A DNA stretch of 64,000 bases from Acetobacter vaccinii (GTDB lineage Bacteria; Pseudomonadota; Alphaproteobacteria; Acetobacterales; Acetobacteraceae). The stretch covers positions 1,160,001-1,224,000 of the forward strand of contig NZ_CP043506.1 in assembly GCF_008365315.1 (NCBI RefSeq). Reading direction: 5' to 3'. Positions 35,946-44,474 of this stretch are shown in pieces. The notes beneath the pieces are model-generated. The model worked only from the letters and a program-made list of their open reading frames with translations. It was not told the origin of the DNA and did not search any database. The translations under genes and the position numbers were made by a program. The stretch's first letter is position 1. The number at the start of each line of letters is the position of its first letter.

Positions 35946-36926
35946 TTAGAAAACCGTGTTGACGGCAAACTGCGGAGCAATACGCACTCCGGTATTATGC
36001 CCTGCATAATAGATGGAGGCTCCGGCGATCATTCCGACGCGTGATGTAAAATTGTATTCCACCGCCGGGTCAACCTGCCAGTCGCCCGATGCGGAGTTGA
36101 TGCGGTTCACGCGCTGGCCATTGCCGTTAACACCCCAGACCTTGGAGCCATTGGCCCAGTCCCGTGCGACATCCACGGCCATGACCCAGCGCTGCGTGAC
36201 CCCATATTCCAGCGAGAACCCGGCCTGCCCGCTCATGCCCGGCCGCGCCCGACCGTGAAACCCGGCCTGGGTGGAATAGGAGGAAATACCAGAAATATCG
36301 GCACTGTTCAGGGACCGCCGCCACCAGGCCCATGTCCGTAACCGCAGGGGGTGGTTGCCGGGCAGCCTGTAGGCGGACTGGCTGAGCAGCGCGGTGCGGA
36401 ACACATAGGTGCCGTTGCCCACCCCGTCCTGGGAGTTGGAGAGGTTGGAATAATCCCCTGTGGGAAAAACCACCCCGGCAAACAGGTTAAAGGTGGGTAT
36501 GTAGCGTTTGGGATTACCGTTCACAAACCGCCAGATCATGTCGATGGGCAGGTCACCGAACTTGGGGCCACCGGAATGGCCGGAATCCTTTTTCCAGCTA
36601 TAGGACACTACGGTATGGGCCTGAATGCTCAGCGCGTCCGTGATGCCGTATTTCCACAAGGTGGAATTGCTGAACTGCTGCTGGCGCGGGTGCTGGGGGT
36701 GGCTTGTGCCTGTGGCGTCAAAATACCCGACAGGCAGGGAATATGTAAAATAAGGCTCTATGGTGCCCTGGCCTGCCCGATCCTTGGCCGGAGCGGGGGA
36801 GAGGAGGGAGCCAGTATACCACTGCTGGGCATGGGCAGAGCAGGAAAACACCGCAGAAGAAAGGAGCGCGGCACTACAGCACAGAGTATGTTTTGTCTTT
36901 TTAAGAGAAAAAGAGAAGAAGTGCAT
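35946..36926 (-). CDS. Outer-membrane beta-barrel protein, phenol-meta-pathway transporter type
   Basis: 326 residues from ATG 36926; a TTG 18 bases upstream lengthens the frame but is less likely. Signal peptide ending CSAHA near residue 33. The mature part has repeated amphipathic strands with aromatic ends (TIEPYFTYSLPVGYF, ALSIQAHTVVSYSW, AVEYNFTSRVGMIAGASIYYAGH) and fits the short beta-barrel family sometimes called MetA-pathway outer-membrane protein. Substrate unknown. It is divergent from the dicarboxylate-type symporter gene across an AT-rich 230-base region, so the two may share control. Confidence 0.7.
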   Translation of the reverse strand: MHFFSFSLKKTKHTLCCSAALLSSAVFSCSAHAQQWYTGSLLSPAPAKDRAGQGTIEPYFTYSLPVGYFDATGTSHPQHPRQQQFSNSTLWKYGITDALSIQAHTVVSYSWKKDSGHSGGPKFGDLPIDMIWRFVNGNPKRYIPTFNLFAGVVFPTGDYSNLSNSQDGVGNGTYVFRTALLSQSAYRLPGNHPLRLRTWAWWRRSLNSADISGISSYSTQAGFHGRARPGMSGQAGFSLEYGVTQRWVMAVDVARDWANGSKVWGVNGNGQRVNRINSASGDWQVDPAVEYNFTSRVGMIAGASIYYAGHNTGVRIAPQFAVNTVF

Positions 36927-37079
36927 TTTTGTTTTGACTTCCAAACAAAATATAGTGGATGCTCGGTCGGTGTTTTCTATAGAAATGATATGCCCTCAAA
37001 GATTAAAAATTACAAAAACAATTTCGGTTTTGCACAGGAAACCCCAGCCTCTGCGTGCGGGCCACGGTAAAAATCATTT

Positions 37080-37108
37080 TTGACCCGATGGGTATTTCTC
37101 TCTATAGA
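37080..37108 (+). promoter_or_regulatory. Sigma70 promoter of the symporter gene
   Basis: TTGACC (37080-37085), a 17-base spacer, and TATAGA (37103-37108). The predicted start is near 37115, and the palindrome CGGAATATTCCG (37122-37133) follows at once. The gene starts at 37159 after AGAGGA. The promoter is close to consensus. Confidence 0.7.
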
Positions 37109-37158
37109 TTCGATGTTTATTCGGAATATTCCGCACCGAACGACAAGAGGAACCACGT

Positions 37159-38418
37159 ATGGGCGCTTCTATACACCCGGGCAATACACGCAAACGAACC
37201 TTGGCTATTCTTGCTGGACTTGTTCTGGGTATTGTAGTCGGCCTTGCCGTGCATTCCTTCCTGCCCGCCTATATTGGTGCGGCCGAGCAGCTTTCCGCTT
37301 TGCTGACAGGGCTTTTCCTGCGGCTGATCCGTATGGTCATTGCCCCGCTGGTGTTTGCCACACTGGTGTGCGGCATTGGCAAAATGGGCGACCAGAGCCT
37401 TGTGGTGCGGGTGGGTGGCAAGGTCATGCTGTGGTTTATCGGCATGTCCTTCCTGTCGCTGACGATCGGGCTGCTGGGGGCTAACCTGTTGCAGCCGGGT
37501 GTAGGCTTTACGCCGCCCGAGGTGGCCGATGTCTCGGCCCTTAAGCACCCGTTCCAGCCCGTCGAGTTCATTTTGCATATTGTGCCCACCAGCATCATGG
37601 ATGCCATGGCACATAATGACATTTTGCAGATTGTTGTGTTCTCGGTGCTGTTTGGTCTGGCCCTGCCCGCCGTGGGCAAAACAGGCAAGACCATGCTGAC
37701 CTGGTCGGAGGAACTGGCCAAGATCATGCTGCGGATGACCGATATGGTCATGATCACAGCCCCTCTGGCGGTTTTTGGCGCGATCATGGGCAGCCTGGCC
37801 CATAGCGGCCTTGGCATGCTGTTGCAGTATGGGCGCTTTCTGGCAGAGTTTTACGGCACCATCCTGTTCCAGTGGGTCGTGCTGACTGCGGCGACCATGT
37901 GTATCCTTGGTGTCAAACGTATCCGGGAGCTGATCCGCGCACTCGTCCAGCCTGTCCTGCTAGGGTATTCCACCGCCAGCAGCGAGGCCGCCTACCCGCT
38001 GCTGCTGGAAAAGCTGGAAGACTTTGGCGTGCCTGCCCGCATTGGCGGGTTTGTGCTGCCGCTGGGCTATAGCTTCAACCTTGATGGCTCCATTCTGTTC
38101 CAGTCCTTCGGGGCCATGTTTATTGCCCAGGCTTATGGCATCCACCTGCCCTGGACCCAGCAGATGCTGATGGTGCTGGTCATGATGCTCAGCAGCAAGG
38201 GGATTGCAGGCGTGCCCCGGGCATCTCTGGTGACGCTGGTTGCTGTGCTGCCGCAGTTTGGCCTGCCAGAGGCGGGCATGGCGCTTATTCTGGGGATCGA
38301 CCATTTTCTGGATATGGCCCGCACGGCCACCAACGTGCTGGGCAATGGCTACGCCGCTGCGATTTCCGCCAAGTGGGAAGGCGCGCTGGAAGACGGCCCG
38401 ACAGAAGACGCCCTCTGA
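37159..38418 (+). CDS. Dicarboxylate/amino acid:cation symporter (DAACS family)
   Basis: 419-residue membrane protein of normal length. Family marks are the first helix with LAGLVLGIVVGLAVHSFLP, LIRMVIAPLVFATLVCGIG, the serine-rich TASSEAAYPLL (equivalent to the re-entrant loop SSSAATLP), GYSFNLDGSILFQ and the C-terminal DHFLDMARTATNVLGNG. These carriers import C4-dicarboxylates, glutamate or aspartate with sodium or protons. It has its own promoter and a terminator after it, so it is a single-gene unit. Confidence 0.9.
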   Translation: MGASIHPGNTRKRTLAILAGLVLGIVVGLAVHSFLPAYIGAAEQLSALLTGLFLRLIRMVIAPLVFATLVCGIGKMGDQSLVVRVGGKVMLWFIGMSFLSLTIGLLGANLLQPGVGFTPPEVADVSALKHPFQPVEFILHIVPTSIMDAMAHNDILQIVVFSVLFGLALPAVGKTGKTMLTWSEELAKIMLRMTDMVMITAPLAVFGAIMGSLAHSGLGMLLQYGRFLAEFYGTILFQWVVLTAATMCILGVKRIRELIRALVQPVLLGYSTASSEAAYPLLLEKLEDFGVPARIGGFVLPLGYSFNLDGSILFQSFGAMFIAQAYGIHLPWTQQMLMVLVMMLSSKGIAGVPRASLVTLVAVLPQFGLPEAGMALILGIDHFLDMARTATNVLGNGYAAAISAKWEGALEDGPTEDAL

Positions 38419-38460
38419 CAGCCCACACCCCCTGCGGCGGTACAGGGCCGTAGGGGTTTG

Positions 38461-38485
38461 AGCCACCCGCCAGCGTGGCTTTTTA
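38461..38485 (+). terminator. Terminator of the symporter gene
   Basis: Stem AGCCAC / GTGGCT with an eight-base loop, followed by four T. The other 240 bases up to 38720 hold no gene I can support. Confidence 0.65.
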
Positions 38486-38720
38486 CCAAGCATCCATAAT
38501 ATTGAAGGGAAGGGGCCAGCGGTTCCTTCCGGGTTTCAGGGCCAAGCCTGAGCAAAAGGGCAGGCTGCCACGGCTGTTGTCGGGTAAGGTTGTGCCTATG
38601 CCCGCAGGCTCGGCACCGTGCAGCATCCTCACGCCTTGTCCTGCGTCTGGCTGTGCCTGATCCGGCGGACTATGCTGGGCTGTAGGCTGGGCAGCGCTGC
38701 GTGGCCCCTGCAAGGTGGGC

Positions 38721-39356
38721 ATGATGGTACAATTTGATTTTTTGCCGTGTGATGAAGCCCCTCTTTTGGAGGCCACATGTTCAGTCATCGCCTTTGACGT
38801 CGTGATGACGTACCCTTTGTCCTATGGAGAAACAAGAACAGCTTTGCAGGAGGCAATAGACACCCGCATGGGTGTTACGGACATGGCCCCCAGGGTTGAT
38901 ATCGGTGAAATGCAGGCGTTTCTTCGGAAGGGGAATATTCTTGCGGGCCTGGATGTTTACTTTGGCAGGGTGGAGCCTGAGCCTTTTGTCTATGCCGATG
39001 GCTTTGAGCACGGCCCCCTGATTGCGCTGGCATTGCGGGAGCAAGACATACAGCCGGATGATGTCAGTTTTGATGAACCTGTAGCCGTCAAAATTGATCA
39101 GGAGCGCCGTGTTGTCAGGATCGATTATGGCGAGAGACGCCCGATCCACCAGACATTTTCTCTGGCGGATGATCTGATCGTGCATGTTGGCCAGGACAAG
39201 GCGCTTGTTGATATGGTTTTTCGGAACATCCGCTGGATAGATATAGAAAACGAACCCGGTATTTCCTCCGGTGTTCCGTCGGGTAACAGGGGGGTGGTGC
39301 GCTCTCTTTGTCTGTCTCTGGCCAGATATGTGCGCGCACTCTGCCAAAAGGCATAA
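38721..39356 (+). CDS. Uncharacterised cytoplasmic protein beside tRNA-Ser
   Basis: 211 residues from ATG 38721, with AAGGTGG upstream. An acidic soluble protein with no cysteine motif, membrane segment or signal peptide and no family I recognise. Its third-position use is more AT-rich than neighbouring genes, and it stands alone near a tRNA-Ser gene. Both are usual for recently gained genes. Short immunity-type proteins of toxin systems have a similar character, but no toxin gene is adjacent, so no role is assigned. Confidence 0.6.
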   Translation: MMVQFDFLPCDEAPLLEATCSVIAFDVVMTYPLSYGETRTALQEAIDTRMGVTDMAPRVDIGEMQAFLRKGNILAGLDVYFGRVEPEPFVYADGFEHGPLIALALREQDIQPDDVSFDEPVAVKIDQERRVVRIDYGERRPIHQTFSLADDLIVHVGQDKALVDMVFRNIRWIDIENEPGISSGVPSGNRGVVRSLCLSLARYVRALCQKA

Positions 39357-39501
39357 GGGGCCGGTCTGTGCGTAAAGGGGCAGACCAACAAACAAGGCTG
39401 TCTTCAACACAGGGGCGTGCGCACAGCGCGACAAAGTGCCGGATGCCCTGATGTTCAGCAGCGATACAATGGAATGGGAAATAAAAAAGCCGGGAAGGCT
39501 T

Positions 39502-39594
39502 TGGCGGAGGGGATGGGATTCGAACCCACGGTACACCTTGACAGTGTACAACGGTTTAGCAAACCGCCGCCTTCAGCCACTCGGCCACCCCTCC
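39502..39594 (-). tRNA. tRNA-Ser (anticodon GCU)
   Basis: 93-base class II tRNA with encoded CCA. The acceptor stem is GGAGGGG / CCCCTCC with discriminator G. The anticodon loop reads TTTGCTAAA. The long variable arm and the standard GGTTCGAATCCC T arm are present. It reads AGC/AGU codons. No duplicated tRNA end was noticed nearby, so there is no evidence of integration at it. Confidence 0.95.
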
Positions 39595-39638
39595 GCCGAA
39601 GAGTGCACACATACACGACGTTTGCATTGCTGCTTTTA

Positions 39639-39667
39639 GGGGGTTTGACGGGTGCCGTCAAACCCCC
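39639..39667. repeat. Perfect 13-base hairpin between gatB and tRNA-Ser
   Basis: Arms GGGGGTTTGACGG and CCGTCAAACCCCC around GTG. No T run follows on either strand. It lies downstream of gatB (minus) and before the tRNA, so it may end the gat transcript or be a processing structure. Confidence 0.55.
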
Positions 39668-39708
39668 TTGGTGTCTTATTTGTATGTTATTTTCAGCTTT
39701 GGCGTATT

Positions 39709-41163
39709 TTAGCCGTCCAGCCGGGCTTTCAGGGCGTCGTTCACCAGGGCGGGGTTGGCCTTGCCCTTGGTTTCCTTCATCACCTGGCCCACAAAAAAGC
39801 CAAACAGCTTGTCCTTGCCGCTGCGGTATTCTTCCAGCTTGTCGGCGTGTTTTTCCAAAATGGCGGTAATGGCCGTGTCAATCACGCCGGTGTCTGTCAC
39901 CTGGCGCAGGCCTTTACGCTCCACGATGGCATCCGGGCTGTCGCCGGTTTCCACCATGTCTTCAAACACTTCCTTGGCGATCTTGCCGTTAATGGTGCCA
40001 TCGGCAATCAGATCCAGCATCTTGCCAAGGGCTGCGGCGCTGACGGGGCTGGTCTCAATCGTGGTGCTGGTGCGGTTAAGGGCGGCAAACAGGTCGCCCA
40101 TGACCCAGCTTGCCGCAAGTCTGCCGTCCCGCCCGCGGGCCACGGTTTCGTAGTAGTCGGCCACGGCCTGCTCGGCCACAAGCACCCCGGCATCGTAGAA
40201 GGTAATGCCGTAGTCTGTCTGAAAGCGGGTGCGCTTGGCGTCGGGCAGTTCTGGCAGTTCGGCCTTGAGCGTATCCACCCAGCTCTGTTCCAGCACCAGG
40301 GGCAGCAGGTCAGGGTCGGGGAAGTAGCGGTAGTCATGCGCGTCTTCCTTGGAGCGCATGGTGCGGGTTTCCCCCCGGCCGGGGTCAAACAGGCGGGTTT
40401 CCTGGTCTACCTCACCGCCGTTTTCCCAGATTTCCACCTGGCGGGCGGCTTCGACCTCAATGGCCTGCATGACAAAGCGGATCGAGTTCACGTTCTTGAT
40501 CTCGCAACGGGTGCGGAACGGCTCGCCCGTTTTGCGGACAGACACGTTCACGTCCGCCCGCATGGACCCTTCCTCCATGTTGCCGTCGCAGGTGCCAAGG
40601 TAGCGCAGGATCTGGCGCAGCTTGCGCAGGTAGGCTCCGGCTTCCTCGGGGGCGCGGATGTCGGGTTCGCTGACGATTTCCATCAGCGCCACGCCAGCGC
40701 GGTTCAGGTCCACAAAGGATTTGGCGGGGTCCTGGTCGTGCAGCAGCTTGCCTGCGTCCTGCTCCAGATGCAGGCGGGTAATGCCGATTTCACGCGTCTG
40801 GCCGTCCTGCAACTCGATGCTGATGCTGCCGGTGCCCACAATGGGGTGGGCAAACTGGCTGATCTGGTAGCCCTGGGGCAGGTCGGCGTAAAAATAGTTC
40901 TTGCGGTCAAACCGGCTGAACAGGTTGATCTGCGCCTTCAGCCCCAGCCCGGTGCGGACAGCCTGCGCCACACAGGTGTGGTTGATAACCGGCAGCATGC
41001 CCGGAAAGGCCGCATCTACCAGGCTGACCTGTGTGTTGGGGTCTGCCCCAAACGCGGTGGCCGCGCCCGAAAACAGCTTGGACTGGCTGATAACCTGGGC
41101 GTGGACTTCCAGCCCGACCACAATTTCCCACGGGCCTGTCTGGCCTTCTATCACGTAGCTCAT
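39709..41163 (-). CDS. gatB: Asp/Glu-tRNA amidotransferase subunit B
   Basis: 484 residues. Subunit B binds mischarged Glu-tRNA(Gln) or Asp-tRNA(Asn) and passes it the ammonia made by subunit A. Family marks are [13 protein letters not shown] at the start, [15 protein letters not shown], the kinase-like [30 protein letters not shown] and the YqeY-like C-terminal helical tail ([29 protein letters not shown]). Last gene of gatCAB; its start overlaps the end of gatA by four bases. Confidence 0.96.
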   Translation of the reverse strand: MSYVIEGQTGPWEIVVGLEVHAQVISQSKLFSGAATAFGADPNTQVSLVDAAFPGMLPVINHTCVAQAVRTGLGLKAQINLFSRFDRKNYFYADLPQGYQISQFAHPIVGTGSISIELQDGQTREIGITRLHLEQDAGKLLHDQDPAKSFVDLNRAGVALMEIVSEPDIRAPEEAGAYLRKLRQILRYLGTCDGNMEEGSMRADVNVSVRKTGEPFRTRCEIKNVNSIRFVMQAIEVEAARQVEIWENGGEVDQETRLFDPGRGETRTMRSKEDAHDYRYFPDPDLLPLVLEQSWVDTLKAELPELPDAKRTRFQTDYGITFYDAGVLVAEQAVADYYETVARGRDGRLAASWVMGDLFAALNRTSTTIETSPVSAAALGKMLDLIADGTINGKIAKEVFEDMVETGDSPDAIVERKGLRQVTDTGVIDTAITAILEKHADKLEEYRSGKDKLFGFFVGQVMKETKGKANPALVNDALKARLDG

Positions 41164-42647
41164 GCGCCTGCTCCCGCATGCAGGGTCGGGCGGTGCGTAA
41201 AGCCCGCCGCTGCTTCCAGCGCGCCGCCAATGGACAGCACGGTTTCTTCATCAAAATGGCGGCCGATTACCTGTAGCCCCAGCGGCAGACCGGCACTGTC
41301 CAGCCCGGCAGGCACGGACAGAGCAGGCACACCGGCCAGGCTGGCCGGAACGGTAAAGATGTCGTTCAGATACATCTGCACCGGGTCGTTCATGTTGTCG
41401 CCCTGGGCAAAGGCGGCTGAGGGTGCCGTGGGGGCCAGCAGCACATCGACCTTTTCAAACGCCTGTTCAAAATCACGGCGGATCAGGGTGCGGACCTTCT
41501 GGGCCTTGAGGTAATACGCATCGTAATACCCGGCTGACAGCACATAGGTGCCCATGAGGATACGGCTGCGGACTTCGGCCCCAAACCCTGCGGCGCGGGT
41601 AGCCTCGTACACCCCGTCGAGCGACGGTGCGCTTTCACGCGTGCCAAAGCGGATGCCGTCATACCGCGCCAGGTTGGACGAACATTCGGCCGGGGCGATA
41701 ATGTAATAGCTGGCCAGCCCGTAGCGGGTGTGGGGGAGGGAGACATCAACCACCTCGCACCCGGCGTCCTTCAGCCAGGCAATGCCCTGTTCCCACATGG
41801 CCAGGATTTCGGCTGGCAGGCCGGGGGCGCGGTATTCGGTGGGAATACCCACGCGCAGGCCCTTCACACTTTTGCCCACAGCCTTGTGAAAAGCCGGGAC
41901 AGGGCGGTTGGAGCTGGTGCTGTCACGTGCGTCAAACCCCGCCATGGCTTCCAGCATCAGCCCGGCATCGGCCACGCTGCGGGTCATGGGGCCAGCCTGA
42001 TCGAGCGAGCTGGCATAGGCGATCACGCCCCAGCGGCTGCACCGGCCATAGGTGGGCTTAAGGCCGACAATGCCGCAATAGGCGGCAGGTTGGCGGATGG
42101 ACCCGCCCGTGTCGGTGCCCGTGGCGGCCAGCGCCAGCCCGGCGGCCACAGCAGCGGACGACCCGCCCGACGACCCTCCGGGCACCAGGGCGACATCCGG
42201 CGTGCCTGCGCGCTGCCACGGGTTTGTGGCAGGCCCGAAGGCGGAGGACATGTTGGCCGAACCCATGGCAAACTCGTCCAGGTTGGTCTTGCCCAGAAAG
42301 ATCGCACCCTCGGCCAGCAGGCGGGCGGTTACGGCACTTTCATAGGGGGGCACAAACTCGGCCAGCATCTTGCTGGCGGCGGTGGTGCGCACACCCTTGG
42401 TGCAGAACAGGTCTTTCACGCCTACGGGCAGGCCGTCCATCAGCCCGGCTTCCCCCTTGGCGTAGCGGGCGTCGGCAGCGTCGGCCGCGGCCTGCACATC
42501 GGCCTGGGGCAGCACGGTAATATAGGCGTTAAGGGCCGGGTTCAGGCGGTCAATGGCGTCCAGATGGGCCTGTGCCAGTTCCCGGGCGGAAAACGTGCGC
42601 GCGGCAAGGCCCTTGCGGGCCTCGGTCAGGGTCAGTCCGGTCAGCAT
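41160..42647 (-). CDS. gatA: Asp/Glu-tRNA amidotransferase subunit A
   Basis: 495 residues of amidase-signature type. It releases ammonia from glutamine for transamidation of tRNA. Visible are the catalytic lysine region ([16 protein letters not shown]), the Ser-rich loop [19 protein letters not shown] and [25 protein letters not shown]. It joins gatC by one base and gatB by four, so all three are translated together. Confidence 0.96.
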   Translation of the reverse strand: MLTGLTLTEARKGLAARTFSARELAQAHLDAIDRLNPALNAYITVLPQADVQAAADAADARYAKGEAGLMDGLPVGVKDLFCTKGVRTTAASKMLAEFVPPYESAVTARLLAEGAIFLGKTNLDEFAMGSANMSSAFGPATNPWQRAGTPDVALVPGGSSGGSSAAVAAGLALAATGTDTGGSIRQPAAYCGIVGLKPTYGRCSRWGVIAYASSLDQAGPMTRSVADAGLMLEAMAGFDARDSTSSNRPVPAFHKAVGKSVKGLRVGIPTEYRAPGLPAEILAMWEQGIAWLKDAGCEVVDVSLPHTRYGLASYYIIAPAECSSNLARYDGIRFGTRESAPSLDGVYEATRAAGFGAEVRSRILMGTYVLSAGYYDAYYLKAQKVRTLIRRDFEQAFEKVDVLLAPTAPSAAFAQGDNMNDPVQMYLNDIFTVPASLAGVPALSVPAGLDSAGLPLGLQVIGRHFDEETVLSIGGALEAAAGFTHRPTLHAGAGA

Positions 42648-42934
42648 TATTCCACCACCTTGGGTACTGTATAAAAGGGGCCTGCGGTTTCAGGCGCACA
42701 GGCCAGCAGGGCGTCGCGGTAGTTGCCGTCGGTCACGGCATCCTCCCGCTGGCGCAGGGTTTCGGTTTCGGTGCCGACCATGGGGGGCACGCCTTCGACA
42801 TCCACTTCGGCAAGCTGGTCAATCCAGCCCAGAATGTCGTTCAGCTTCTGGCGGGTGGCCTCAAGCTCGTTGTCCTCAAGGCCAATACGGGCCAGTTTTG
42901 CAATGCGTCGGGTGGTCGCAAGGTCTAACGACAT
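42647..42934 (-). CDS. gatC: Asp/Glu-tRNA amidotransferase subunit C
   Basis: 95 residues, the usual size. The pattern [44 protein letters not shown] and the end [28 protein letters not shown] are standard. It stabilises the GatA-GatB complex. First gene of the operon and divergent from ruvX across 86 bases that must hold both promoters. Confidence 0.94.
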   Translation of the reverse strand: MSLDLATTRRIAKLARIGLEDNELEATRQKLNDILGWIDQLAEVDVEGVPPMVGTETETLRQREDAVTDGNYRDALLACAPETAGPFYTVPKVVE

Positions 42935-43020
42935 AAAAGCGCGCCCCTCTTCCTTCAGACTGGATCTATGATGGGATGCCCCCTAGCATAATCAGGCCGA
43001 AGGCAACATACCATGGCAGT

Positions 43021-43506
43021 ATGACGACTCTTCTCAGCCTTTCAGAACTTGCGGCCATTCTGCCCGCACAGGCCCGCCTGCTGGGCATAGACCCCGGCAG
43101 CAAACAGGTGGGGCTGGCCATGTCCGACGTGTCGCGCATGGTGGCCTCCCCCCTGCAAACCCTCAAGCGCGGCAAGCTGGGGCAGATGGCAACCACCATC
43201 AAAGCCCTTGCGGTCGAGCATGGCATAGGGGGGCTTGTGGTGGGGGTGCCGCTCTCGCTCGACGGGTCTTTTGGCCCCGCGGCCCAGGCCAGCCGGGACT
43301 GGACACTGGCCCTGTCGGAGCAGACGGGCCTGCCCGCCTGCCTGTGGGACGAACGTTTGTCCTCCTCCGCCGTTAACCGTATGCTGATCCAGGAAGCCGA
43401 TCTGTCACGTAGCCGCCGGGCGGAAATGGTGGACCGTCTGGCAGCGGCCTATACGTTGCAGGCGGCGCTCGATGCCATTCCCATGGCGGTGGCCCGCAAC
43501 GGCTGA
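43021..43506 (+). CDS. ruvX: Holliday-junction resolvase-like / rRNA maturation nuclease RuvX (YqgF)
   Basis: 161 residues from ATG 43021; an open extension upstream is not supported. RNase H-like fold with LLGIDPGSKQVGLAMSDVSR carrying the first catalytic Asp, VVGVPLSLDGS, and the ending MVDRLAAAYTLQAALD. The family takes part in 16S rRNA end processing and is essential in many bacteria. The divergent neighbour is gatC. Confidence 0.92.
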   Translation: MTTLLSLSELAAILPAQARLLGIDPGSKQVGLAMSDVSRMVASPLQTLKRGKLGQMATTIKALAVEHGIGGLVVGVPLSLDGSFGPAAQASRDWTLALSEQTGLPACLWDERLSSSAVNRMLIQEADLSRSRRAEMVDRLAAAYTLQAALDAIPMAVARNG

Positions 43507-43604
43507 CAGGGCGGGTTGGCGCATATTTGCCATAAACGGCTGACAGACTGGCTTGCATGAACAAGCGTCGTATTACAGGTCAGATCATACAGGAGGGCGA
43601 TCGT

Positions 43605-44306
43605 ATGTCCCGGGATTCATTTCATACCGCAGTAATGAGCATGGTGGGTGCGGCAGTTTTTGCCCTGACACTCCCTGCCGCCCACGCCCAGCAGGCAGAC
43701 CAGCCGACACAGCCCGGTGTTGTGCAGCGGACGTGGGACAGCACCCGCGACGGAGCTGACCATGCGTGGGATAAAACGAAGTCCGGCACGGTCAACGCCT
43801 GGGACAAGACCCGTAATGGGGCCGACCATGCGTGGGACAAGACCAAGTCCGGGACGGAAAAGACCTGGGATAAAACCCGCGATGGGGCTGACCACGCGTG
43901 GGATAAAACGAAGTCCGGCACAGCTAACGCCTGGGACAAGACCCGCAATGGGGCCGACCATGCGTGGGACAAGACCAAGTCCGGGACGGAAAAGGCCTGG
44001 GACAAAACCCGCGATGGGGCTGACCACGCGTGGGATAAAACGAAGTCTGGCACGGTCAACGCCTGGGACAAGACCCGCAATGGGGCCGACCATGCATGGG
44101 ACAAGACCAAATCCGGTACGGAAAAGGCTTGGGATAAAACCCGCGATGGTAGCGAGCACGCGTGGGATAAGACCAAGTCCGGCACCAAGGATGCCGCGCA
44201 GCATGTTGGCCAGTGGGGCAGTTCGGCTGGCAAGGCTGTGGGGAACTTTGGGCAGGATGTCGGGCATGATATCCACAACACCTTCTCCGGCAGCGACAAC
44301 AAGTAA
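43605..44306 (+). CDS. Secreted protein of 14 eleven-residue repeats (LEA-like pattern)
   Basis: 233 residues from ATG 43605, which has AGGAGG eight bases upstream; the ATG at 43557 is open but lacks this. Signal peptide to AHA (about residue 28). Residues 43-196 are 14 tandem units of the type AWDKTKSGTEK and AWDKTRNGADH. Unit types alternate, giving a higher-order period of 44 residues. The last 37 residues are Gly/Asp/Ser-rich. Eleven-residue amphipathic repeats with Lys, Thr and Asp resemble group 3 LEA and related desiccation proteins, but the invariant Trp is unusual. It is expected in the periplasm or outside the cell. Function unknown; membrane or protein protection is an inference. 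Confidence 0.8.
   Translation: MSRDSFHTAVMSMVGAAVFALTLPAAHAQQADQPTQPGVVQRTWDSTRDGADHAWDKTKSGTVNAWDKTRNGADHAWDKTKSGTEKTWDKTRDGADHAWDKTKSGTANAWDKTRNGADHAWDKTKSGTEKAWDKTRDGADHAWDKTKSGTVNAWDKTRNGADHAWDKTKSGTEKAWDKTRDGSEHAWDKTKSGTKDAAQHVGQWGSSAGKAVGNFGQDVGHDIHNTFSGSDNK
43731..44192 (+). repeat. 33-base tandem repeat, 14 copies
   Basis: Encodes the 11-residue units of the preceding gene. Copies alternate between two main types, and sets of four (132 bases) recur most closely, which suggests growth by unequal crossing-over of a 132-base unit. Confidence 0.9.
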
Positions 44307-44350
44307 CGCCTGACCCCGTGTGTGGCCTGTCTGACAGGCCCGCTGGATAG

Positions 44351-44382
44351 CCCGCTACCGTCCGCCGGTGGCGGGTTTTTTT
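44351..44382 (+). terminator. Terminator of the repeat-protein gene
   Basis: Stem CCCGCTACC / GGTGGCGGG (one G-T pair), loop of seven bases, then seven T. Confidence 0.8.
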
Positions 44383-44400
44383 GTGCGGTGTGGGGTGTAT

Positions 44401-44433
44401 AAAAAAAGCGGCTACCCCGAAAGGGGCAGCCGC
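44401..44433 (-). terminator. Terminator of the GabT-like gene
   Basis: On the minus strand a stem of GCGGCT-CCCC type with a TTTC loop is followed by seven T. It converges with the repeat-protein terminator. Confidence 0.85.
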
Positions 44434-44474
44434 CTTGTCTGGAGCCTGTCCGGCCCGGCTGTTATCTGGCCGGG

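Noticed and set aside
39502..39594. tRNA-Ser as a possible attachment site of the prophage
   Set aside because: The prophage ends about 5 kb away, no integrase is present and no duplicated tRNA end was found.
39652..41514. A 620-codon plus-strand frame opposite gatB/gatA
   Set aside because: It is the mirror frame of well-identified gatB and gatA in GC-rich DNA; composition is His/Gly/Gln-heavy with no domain.
43731..44192. Regular 33-base repeats looked at first like a CRISPR array
   Set aside because: Repeats are directly tandem, in frame with a protein and without unique spacers; no cas genes nearby.
43617..44302. Repetitive minus-strand frames opposite the 11-mer repeat gene
   Set aside because: Repeats on the opposite strand follow automatically from the repeated plus-strand gene, which has the signal peptide and the Shine-Dalgarno.
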